Below, in pieces: positions 12,831 to 17,806 of a DNA stretch of 17,806 nt; position 1 is the first letter of the stretch, and every line of letters starts with the position of its first letter. Position numbers and translations under genes: made by a program. The stretch is taken from the NCBI GenBank assembly GCA_905215105.1, contig CAJMOI010000026.1, forward strand, positions 1-17,806, written 5' to 3'. The notes beneath the pieces were generated by a model, which did no database searches, was not told the DNA's origin, and saw only the letters and a program-made list of their open reading frames with translations. This DNA comes from an uncultured bacterium. Lineage in GTDB: Bacteria > Bacillota > Clostridia > Oscillospirales > Acutalibacteraceae.

Positions 12831-13592
12831 TCACAGCACCACTTTGGTATAGTCGAACACCGGGCCGTCCTTGCACACATGGCCAAAGTACTGGGTGCCG
12901 TCCTCCCGGAGAAGGGGAGTTGCACAGCCCAGACAAGCGCCGATGCCGCAGGCCATGCGCTCTTCCAGGGAAATCTGGCAGGGGATGCCCCGCTCTTTGG
13001 CCAGTGCACACACCGCTTTCAGCATGGGGGTGGGGCCGCAGGCAAAAATCACGTCGGCCTCCACGTCCTTGGTGCAGTCGATGACCAAACCGTGGTGGCC
13101 CATGCTGCCGTCATCGGTGGCCACAAACACCCGACATCCGGCGCGGGCAAAGTCCGCTTCCAGAATGGCGGTATCCTTGTTACGGAATCCCACTGCCACA
13201 GTGGCATTTTTGCCGAATTTCTTGGCAGCGCCCAGCAGGGGCGGCACACCGATACCGCCGCCCACAAACAGGGCTTTGCGGTTGGTATCGCCCAGATCAA
13301 AGCCGTTTCCCAGAGGAGCCAGCACGTCCATGTGGTCGCCAATCTTCATCTGGGAGAGGATTTCCGTGCCCTCGCCGCGAATCTGGAACACAATCCGCAG
13401 GGTACCGGCCTCTGCGTCAATGTCACAGATGGAAATGGGACGGCGCAGGGTCTTTCCCGGCACCAGAATATGGACAAACTGGCCGGGCTTTGCCGCTTTG
13501 GCAAAGTCCTCGGCGTCCAGCAGAAAGTCAAAGATTCCCTGTGCGATCTCTCTTTTATAAAGAATCCGGCAGGGCTTTACATCGTATTTCAT
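12831..13592 (-). CDS. pyrK: Dihydroorotate dehydrogenase electron-transfer subunit
   Basis: A 253-residue flavin and iron-sulfur subunit that passes electrons from PyrD to NAD. A ferredoxin-reductase-like FAD domain comes first, with the FAD motif LRRPISI (~49-55). An NAD domain follows, with FVGGGIGVPPL (~109-119) and ACGPTPM. The C-terminal [2Fe-2S] site has four cysteines, C215, C220, C223 (ACGIGACLGC) and C240 (GHVC). All are intact. The ATG at 13592 is preceded by AAGGGGA 7 nt away; the reading up to 13619 overlaps the end of pyrF and is rejected. It starts 19 nt after pyrF and ends 18 nt before pyrD. Confidence 0.97.
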   Translation of the reverse strand: MKYDVKPCRILYKREIAQGIFDFLLDAEDFAKAAKPGQFVHILVPGKTLRRPISICDIDAEAGTLRIVFQIRGEGTEILSQMKIGDHMDVLAPLGNGFDLGDTNRKALFVGGGIGVPPLLGAAKKFGKNATVAVGFRNKDTAILEADFARAGCRVFVATDDGSMGHHGLVIDCTKDVEADVIFACGPTPMLKAVCALAKERGIPCQISLEERMACGIGACLGCATPLLREDGTQYFGHVCKDGPVFDYTKVVL

Positions 13593-13611
13593 GGAAGGTT
13601 CCCCTTTCAGC

Positions 13612-14565
13612 TTACACATTTTCCAGCATGATGCGGCCTACGCGGCCCACAATGGCTTCGCGGATGGCATCACGCATCCGGATGGCTTCCCGGCGGGCGG
13701 CAGCAGCGTACTCGTGCTCGTCGCAGCCTTCCTTCTGCCAAGCGCACATAATGCCGCGGGAGCTGTTGACGATCGCGCCCAGACCTCTCTTATCGAAAGC
13801 GGGAGCAACGTCGTCGGCAGCACCGCCCTGTGCACCGTAACCGGGCACCAGGAAGAAGGTGTGAGGCATGGCCTTGCGCAGTTCTTCCAGCTGGGCGGGA
13901 TAGGTAGCGCCCACCACAGCGCCAACGCCGGAATAGCCGTATTTGCCGGGCAGCTCTTCGCCCCAGCTCTCGCACATTTTGCCCATAGCGCGATAGATGG
14001 TGTCACTGTCTGCCAGCTCGCGGTCCTGCAGCTCGCCGGAAGAGGGGTTGGAGGTCTTTACCAGCACAAAAATACCAGCGTCTTTTTCATTGCAGACCTT
14101 CAACAGGGGCTTAATGCCGTCGGTGCCCAGATAGCCATTGACGGTGAGGGCGTCTGCACCAAAGGGAGCAAAGCTCTCGCCTTCCACTTCCACCTCGCCC
14201 AGGTGAGCGGTGGCATAGGCTTCCATGGTGGCGCCGATGTCGTTGCGCTTACCGTCGGTGATGACAAACATGCCCTTTTCCTGTGCATAGGCGATGGTGT
14301 CGTGGAGGGCCTTCACACCCTGCCAGCCGTACATCTCATAATAAGCGGCCTGGGGCTTCACAGCCGGAACGATATCGCACAGAGCGTCGATGAGGCCCTT
14401 ATTGAATTCCAGCAGAGCGGCGGCAGCGCCTTCCAGGGTCTTGCCGTACTTGGCAAAGCACTCTTCCTTAATATAAGAGGGGATGTAGGCCAGCTTGGGG
14501 TCCAGTCCGGCCACGGTGGGGTTCTGGGTCTGTGCGATTTTGGTAATCAGTCTGTCAAATGCCAT
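13612..14565 (-). CDS. pyrF: Orotidine 5'-phosphate decarboxylase, type 2
   Basis: A 317-residue enzyme converting OMP to UMP, the last step of the pathway. It is the longer type 2 family (usual ~270-310, versus ~235 for type 1). The catalytic Asp-Lys-Asp set is in ITDGKRNDIG (D104, K106, D109). Substrate motifs include VAGLDPK (~18-24), AVKPQAAYYE (~68-77), LTVNGYLG and LVKTSNPSS in the phosphate-binding half, and VPGYGAQGG near the C-terminus. The ATG at 14565 follows GGAAGG by 9 nt. It lies 182 nt after pyrC; that gap holds the two-arm palindromic repeat, so the two genes may be joined by read-through. No separate promoter is seen in the gap. Confidence 0.97.
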   Translation of the reverse strand: MAFDRLITKIAQTQNPTVAGLDPKLAYIPSYIKEECFAKYGKTLEGAAAALLEFNKGLIDALCDIVPAVKPQAAYYEMYGWQGVKALHDTIAYAQEKGMFVITDGKRNDIGATMEAYATAHLGEVEVEGESFAPFGADALTVNGYLGTDGIKPLLKVCNEKDAGIFVLVKTSNPSSGELQDRELADSDTIYRAMGKMCESWGEELPGKYGYSGVGAVVGATYPAQLEELRKAMPHTFFLVPGYGAQGGAADDVAPAFDKRGLGAIVNSSRGIMCAWQKEGCDEHEYAAAARREAIRMRDAIREAIVGRVGRIMLENV

Positions 14566-14634
14566 GATTCATTTCCTTCCTTTTCTACAAAGTGTTTATT
14601 TTCATCACAAAATACAATTTGTAAATTTATATCA

Positions 14635-14708
14635 GTAGGGGCGCGCATTGCGCGTCCGTTATCCATAAATCCGATGCAAAGCCACGGACGGCCAATGGCC
14701 GCCCCTAC
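14635..14708. repeat. Two-arm palindromic repeat element between pyrC and pyrF
   Basis: A 74-bp element bounded by 25-nt inverted arms (14635-14659 and 14684-14708) with a 24-nt middle. The arms would be exact inverted copies except at two dinucleotides: the left arm holds GCGC-ATT-GCGC where the inverted right arm holds GGCC-ATT-GGCC. So each arm is also a small palindrome, and the differences preserve pairing inside each arm. The right arm recurs at 11854. Likely an interspersed REP/MITE-type repeat of this lineage. Terminal sequence is GTAGGGGCG / CGCCCCTAC; no coding capacity. Confidence 0.82.
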
Positions 14709-14747
14709 AGGGCTGCATAGGGCTTTCTGCACCCGCAAATCAGCAAA

Positions 14748-16019
14748 TTACCCTTCGTATACAACCTTGCCGCCGCAGATGGTTATTTTCACCTTGCCCG
14801 TCAGCGTCATGCCCTTAAAGGGGGTATTTTTGCTCTTGCCATGCAGTGCATTTTCGTCCACCACCCACTGCTCCTTGGGATCAAAGAGCACGATATCCGC
14901 GCAGCCGTCCTCTTCCAACACACCGGCGGGAATTTTCAGGATTTTCGCAGGATTCACCGACATCTTTTCGATGAGCTGGGAAAGGGTCAGGCAACCGGTC
15001 TCCACCAGTTGGGTAATGGAAGCCGCCAGCGAGGTTTCCATGCCGATGGAGCCGTTGGGGGATTTGCGGAAATCCGCCTTTTCCTCCGGGGTATGGGGAG
15101 CGTGGTCGGTGGCGATGGCATCCAGTGTGCCGTCCAGCAATCCCTCGATCATGGCCTGCCGGTCATCTTCTGTGCGAAGGGGCGGGTTCATCCGGTAGTC
15201 AGCATCCTGCTTTTTCAGCTCTTCATGGGTCATCATGAAGTAATGGGGACAGGTTTCGGCGGTAACGGCAACCCCGCGCTTTTTCGCGTCCCGAATCATA
15301 TTCATAGAAGTGCGGGTGCTCACATGGCAGATGTGCACCGGCACCCGATAGGCTTCCGCCACGGCGATTTCCCGAGCCGTGCCGCAGTCCTCGGCAGCGG
15401 CGGGAATTCCCGGCACGCCCAGCTCCCGGGAAACACAACCCTCGTGCATAATGCCGCCCTTTGCCAGATACAGGTCTTCACAGTGGGCCGTTACTGTCAG
15501 CCCCAGAGAGGGCGCGGCGTTCATGGCATCTGCCAGAAAGCGGGTGTTTTCCACCGGACGGCCGTCGTCGCTCAGGGCAATGGCTCCGGCTTTGGCCAGT
15601 GCTTTCCAGTCGCAGGGCTCCTGACTTTTCAGGCCCTTGGTCACGGCCGCTGCTACATACACATGAGCGTCCGCATCTTTTGCTTTATTCAGAATATATT
15701 CCACCGTTTCCGGGGAATCGGTGGAAGGATTGGTGTTGGGCATGGCCAGCAGACTGGTCACGCCGCCTGCCGCAGCAGCACGGCATCCGGTGAAAATATC
15801 TTCCTTTTGGGTAAAGCCCGGGTCCCGCAGGTGAACGTGCATGTCCACCAGACCGGGAGCCGCCACCAGCCCTTTGGCCTCGATGACCCGTGCGCCGGGC
15901 AGCTCACCGATTTGCCCCATGGCGGTAATTTTTCCGTTACTGACGGCGATGTCGCCGATATAGTCTTCATTTTTCCCGGGGTTCACAATATGTGCGCCCC
16001 GAATCAGCAGGTTTTCCAT
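14748..16019 (-). CDS. pyrC: Dihydroorotase, class I
   Basis: A 423-residue zinc amidohydrolase closing carbamoyl-aspartate to dihydroorotate. The metal ligands follow the class I (Bacillus-type) pattern: VDMHVHLRDPG (H61, H63), D151 in LSDDG (the aspartate that bridges the metals in class I), H179 in TAHCED, H232 in HICHVS and catalytic D305 in TDHAPH. The substrate loop is MNPPLR (~277-282). The length is normal (~425-430). Two starts are possible, 16031 and 16019. I prefer 16019 because GGAAAGG touches the first ATG directly and the family N-terminus MENLLIRG begins at the second, although the spacing (about 11 nt) is long. It is the first gene of the pyrC-F-K-D run. The window does not contain pyrB, pyrE or carbamoyl-phosphate synthase genes. 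No PyrR-binding leader is recognised. Confidence 0.96.
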   Translation of the reverse strand: MENLLIRGAHIVNPGKNEDYIGDIAVSNGKITAMGQIGELPGARVIEAKGLVAAPGLVDMHVHLRDPGFTQKEDIFTGCRAAAAGGVTSLLAMPNTNPSTDSPETVEYILNKAKDADAHVYVAAAVTKGLKSQEPCDWKALAKAGAIALSDDGRPVENTRFLADAMNAAPSLGLTVTAHCEDLYLAKGGIMHEGCVSRELGVPGIPAAAEDCGTAREIAVAEAYRVPVHICHVSTRTSMNMIRDAKKRGVAVTAETCPHYFMMTHEELKKQDADYRMNPPLRTEDDRQAMIEGLLDGTLDAIATDHAPHTPEEKADFRKSPNGSIGMETSLAASITQLVETGCLTLSQLIEKMSVNPAKILKIPAGVLEEDGCADIVLFDPKEQWVVDENALHGKSKNTPFKGMTLTGKVKITICGGKVVYEG

Positions 16020-16073
16020 CCGATTGCTCATCCTTTCCGGCTGTGCCTTTTGGATTTGGGTACTGTTGGTTCT

Positions 16074-16102
16074 ATTATACCGGATTTCTCTTCTATGGTA
16101 AA
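16074..16102 (-). promoter_or_regulatory. Sigma-A promoter of the pyr cluster
   Basis: Leftward TTTACC (16102-16097), a 17-nt spacer and a perfect TATAAT (16079-16074). Start near 16067, leader about 50 nt. The leader shows no PyrR-type loop or attenuator, so if the cluster is regulated the means is not evident. Confidence 0.8.
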
Positions 16103-16149
16103 GACCTGTTTCAGCAGAAGGGAAAAGACCCTTTTTTTGCAGAAAGTAA

Positions 16150-16929
16150 CTATCCCATCCACTTTTCAATGAAAAACTTGGTCATGGATACCAGCTCCCG
16201 GCCATAGTTGACGGGGAACAGCTCCGGGATGGACTCCGCAGGAACGGCATAGGGAGTCAGCCCCGCCTGTTTGGCCAGTTCTCCGGCTCGGAACTCGTGG
16301 TAATCGTCCGTCACTACAGCCACCTCCCGGCTCAGCCCTTTTTCTGCAATGAGCTCTGCCGAAAACGCCATATTTTCCCGGGTATCGGTGGACTGGTCTT
16401 CCTGAAAAATTCGGGAAGGATCAATCCCCTGCTTTTCCAGCTCCCGCGCCATGACAGCGACTTCACTTTCTGGCTCCACGCTGCCCTGACCGCCGCTGAC
16501 AATGCACACCGCTTCCGGGTGCTCCTGCAAATATTCTGCCGCCTTATCAATGCGGCTTTGCAGAGAGCGGCTGGGAGCACCACTGGGACTGACCAGACAG
16601 CCCAGCACTACCACCGTAGCGGAGTCCGGCGGGGTATTTCCGGCAGCGGAAAAAATCAGCGTCGTGAGATACCCGCACCACCCGATACCTGCGGTAAACA
16701 GGACGGTCAGAATCCATGCAATCACCCGTTGTCCTCCTCCCTTCGCCACCATCTGCGGCACCTTGATAATCAGCAGCATTAGTACGATACACGCCATCCA
16801 TTCCAGTGCCATTCCAATACCGAAAACACCCAGCAAAAGCGGCTGGGAAAACCAGAGGATGCCCGCCGCCGGAATCAGCAGCAGCCCCCACTGGACAGGA
16901 TGGAGCTTTCTCTTTTTCTCCTGTACCAT
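16150..16929 (-). CDS. Membrane-anchored YdcF/SanA-type protein (DUF218)
   Basis: A 259-residue protein with three to four hydrophobic segments in the first ~95 residues (LLLIPAAGILWFSQPLLL, ALEWMACIVLMLLII, VIAWILTVLFTAGIGW). These are followed by a soluble DUF218 domain, probably outside the membrane. Domain marks are VVVLGCLV (~106-113), LQSRIDKAAEYL, CIVSGGQGS (~142-150), the conserved STDTRENMAFS (~180-190; usual STxxNA/E-N) and VTDDYHEFRA (~206-215). The family includes E. coli YdcF (binds S-adenosylmethionine in vitro) and SanA (vancomycin permeability); a role in envelope metabolism is suspected but unproven. The ATG at 16929 follows GGAG by 8 nt; the longer reading to 17058 covers its promoter and is rejected. 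It sits alone, with pyrC and its promoter behind it. Confidence 0.87.
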   Translation of the reverse strand: MVQEKKRKLHPVQWGLLLIPAAGILWFSQPLLLGVFGIGMALEWMACIVLMLLIIKVPQMVAKGGGQRVIAWILTVLFTAGIGWCGYLTTLIFSAAGNTPPDSATVVVLGCLVSPSGAPSRSLQSRIDKAAEYLQEHPEAVCIVSGGQGSVEPESEVAVMARELEKQGIDPSRIFQEDQSTDTRENMAFSAELIAEKGLSREVAVVTDDYHEFRAGELAKQAGLTPYAVPAESIPELFPVNYGRELVSMTKFFIEKWMG

Positions 16930-16960
16930 GAATCTCTCTCCTTTTTCAAATACTGCTTTC

Positions 16961-16989
16961 AGCATACCGGTTTTGGGAAAAAATCGCAA
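16961..16989 (-). promoter_or_regulatory. Likely sigma-A promoter of the DUF218 gene
   Basis: Leftward TTGCGA (16989-16984), a 17-nt spacer and TATGCT (16966-16961): four of six matches in each box with ideal spacing, about 30-35 nt before the gene. Confidence 0.55.
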
Positions 16990-17172
16990 CCAATCTCTGA
17001 TAACAAATTTCGAAAATAGTATGAACTTTCCTTCATCAGCTGCAATACCCATGAACATATGTATATAAAATTGATGTCATGACAAACCGAACTGCAATGC
17101 AGGAAATTTGTAAAGGTGAATTTCCTTTTCACTTATAAGCGTTTTTCGCACAGTCAACGTTTTTGTCCATTT

Positions 17173-17187
17173 ATTTGCAATAAATGT
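17173..17187 (+). repeat. TTTGCAATAAA direct repeat, copy 1
   Basis: ATTTGCAATAAATGT, identical over 15 nt to copy 3 (17391-17405). Lies about 110 nt upstream of the -10 box of the secreted glycosidase gene; candidate operator. Confidence 0.6.
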
Positions 17188-17227
17188 CTTATTTTACCCT
17201 ATTTTAACCGGATGATTTATCGATTAT

Positions 17228-17238
17228 TTTGCAATAAA
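17228..17238 (+). repeat. TTTGCAATAAA direct repeat, copy 2
   Basis: The 11-nt core TTTGCAATAAA, 54 nt after copy 1 and about 60 nt before the -10 box at 17298. The flanks differ from copies 1 and 3. Confidence 0.55.
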
Positions 17239-17294
17239 CTAACATTTTTAGTACTCAACCAAAGATTTTTGATATAGCATCTTCGAATTTCGCT

Positions 17295-17303
17295 TGTTAT
17301 AAT
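17295..17303 (+). promoter_or_regulatory. Extended -10 promoter of the secreted glycosidase gene
   Basis: TGTTATAAT (17295-17303): a perfect TATAAT with the extended -10 TG. No good -35 hexamer lies at 16-18 nt, so activation by a regulator is plausible. The leader to the ATG would be about 165 nt. It contains an AAAGGAGG at 17419-17426 with no start codon after it, as well as the real site at 17461-17468. Confidence 0.72.
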
Positions 17304-17390
17304 GGGGGCAAGAATTTCACGTTGATCGCATAAACAAAACACTTAAACATGTTAACTGTTCATTCGTTTGTGCATGGCTGCTTTTCCGCC

Positions 17391-17405
17391 ATTTGCAATA
17401 AATGT
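17391..17405 (+). repeat. TTTGCAATAAA direct repeat, copy 3
   Basis: ATTTGCAATAAATGT, the same 15 nt as copy 1, but located downstream of the promoter inside the leader of the glycosidase mRNA, about 70 nt before the start codon. Confidence 0.6.
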
Positions 17406-17475
17406 GCTTTTTGGAAGGAAAGGAGGAACTATACAACAGCATCCACGCATCAAAATAATCAAAGGAGGATTTGTA

Positions 17476-17806
17476 ATGAAGCTGAAAAAGATTTTGTCAG
17501 TTTTGTTGGCAGCAAGTTTGGTAACTGCCACAGCACTCAGCAACTCGAGCCTCGTATTCGCCGGCGGCGATACACTGGCTCCGCGTCCCGGCGAACAGGG
17601 ATATCTTGGGGAAAATCAGCCCGTGTATCACGGCCATCGGGCTATGGACATCCTGAACTGGAGTCCGGAAACCGATGAATATTCCGATTTTATGCGCGCC
17701 GAAGTACCGCTTCAGCAGCGCAACGAAGCTTTTGCCGCAACCCAGGCCAACCCGCAGCTGAGCCAGGAGGTTGCAAGCCTTTCCTTGACAGAGGACTATG
17801 GCAACG
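17476..17806 (+). CDS. Secreted GH85-like endo-beta-N-acetylglucosaminidase, N-terminal part
   Basis: The first 110 residues of an exported protein that continues past the window. Residues 1-29 are a classical signal peptide: MKLKK, a hydrophobic core (ILSVLLAASLVTATAL) and a VFA cleavage site before GGD. The mature start reads AMDILNWSPETDEYSDFM, then RAEVPLQQR and EVASLSLTEDYGN. This matches the N-terminal pattern of GH85 endo-beta-N-acetylglucosaminidases as I recall it from Arthrobacter Endo-A: ExLxxWxPxxDxxxxFxRSxVPLxxR followed by a VSLS strand. Such enzymes cut the chitobiose core of N-glycans on glycoproteins. The catalytic Asn/Glu are outside the window, so activity cannot be confirmed. 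The ATG at 17476 has a perfect AAAGGAGG 7 nt upstream. No lipobox is present, so it is released or held by a C-terminal anchor not seen here. Confidence 0.78.
   Translation, partial: MKLKKILSVLLAASLVTATALSNSSLVFAGGDTLAPRPGEQGYLGENQPVYHGHRAMDILNWSPETDEYSDFMRAEVPLQQRNEAFAATQANPQLSQEVASLSLTEDYGN

Larger units (their letters stand above)
16990..17294. other. AT-rich intergenic control region
   Basis: No reading frame with a ribosome site. It holds a perfect 7-bp hairpin GGAAATT/AATTTCC (17102-17108 with 17119-17125) with a 10-nt loop, and two of the three TTTGCAATAAA repeats. Otherwise I see nothing beyond A/T tracts. It separates the leftward DUF218 gene from the rightward secreted glycosidase. 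Confidence 0.5.

Noticed and set aside
13591..15198. 535-codon rightward open frame
   Set aside because: It lies antisense to pyrF and the end of pyrC, both of which have full catalytic motifs; a GC-skew shadow of real genes.
16118..16138. Rightward terminator AAGGG-AAAAGA-CCCTT followed by T-run
   Set aside because: Only a 5-bp stem and no rightward gene ends here; it sits antisense just upstream of the pyr promoter.
17134..17147. Catabolite-responsive element-like site (TATAAGCGTTTTTC)
   Set aside because: Only about 11 of 14 positions fit the cre consensus, the outer TG/CA bases are lost, and it lies ~150 nt upstream of the promoter.
1..17806. CRISPR array, insertion sequence, rRNA or tRNA genes
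   Set aside because: No regularly spaced direct repeats, no transposase or integrase frame, and no rRNA or tRNA fold was found in the window.

Overview
The window looks like chromosomal sequence from a gut-type anaerobic Firmicute, most likely Clostridia of the Oscillospiraceae/Ruminococcaceae kind. This rests on HPr kinase (HprK), a DegV protein, a DUF1292 protein, a class 1B PyrD/PyrK pair, a type 2 PyrF, AAGGAGG-type ribosome sites and sigma-A promoters. Genes are GC-rich by eye (mid-50s %). Two stretches are clearly AT-rich: the gene-free interval 6160-7460 and the unknown gene at 10534-11040. The taxonomic call is inference.

Left part (1-6050). A leftward operon carries hprK, a YcdX-like PHP phosphatase and the start of a ROK glucokinase (cut by the window edge), linking carbon-catabolite signalling to sugar phosphorylation. 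It is transcribed divergently from a single-gene GT4 glycosyltransferase unit that ends in a bidirectional terminator shared with a leftward degV gene. Behind degV lie two half-size TauE/SafE permease genes overlapping by 4 nt, then a probable 6S RNA with its own promoter and terminator, then a DUF1292 gene with a strong promoter and a hairpin leader.

Centre (6160-7460). No convincing protein gene is present. There is instead a perfect consensus sigma-A promoter (TTGACA, 17 nt, TATAAT) reading rightward, about 1.1 kb of stop-rich, AT-rich sequence full of good hairpins, and a clear intrinsic terminator. I interpret this as a large structured non-coding RNA that I cannot assign to a known family. 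It is the most interesting object in the window.

Right part (7465-16930) is all leftward. It holds a Wzx/MATE-like polysaccharide flippase and the undecaprenyl-diphosphatase uppP (lipid-carrier recycling and export), ruvX, an AT-rich orphan gene, a histidine phosphatase, and the pyrimidine cluster pyrC-pyrF-pyrK-pyrD behind a sigma-A promoter. Upstream of pyrC is a membrane-anchored YdcF/SanA-type (DUF218) protein. A palindromic GTAGGGGCG-type repeat occurs as a full two-arm element between pyrC and pyrF and as a single arm after pyrD.

Right end (16930-17806). An AT-rich 0.5 kb regulatory region with a thrice-repeated TTTGCAATAAA motif and an extended -10 promoter precedes a rightward gene with a signal peptide. 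Its mature N-terminus matches the start of GH85 endo-beta-N-acetylglucosaminidases; the gene runs off the window. A secreted enzyme acting on N-glycans would fit a host-associated lifestyle.
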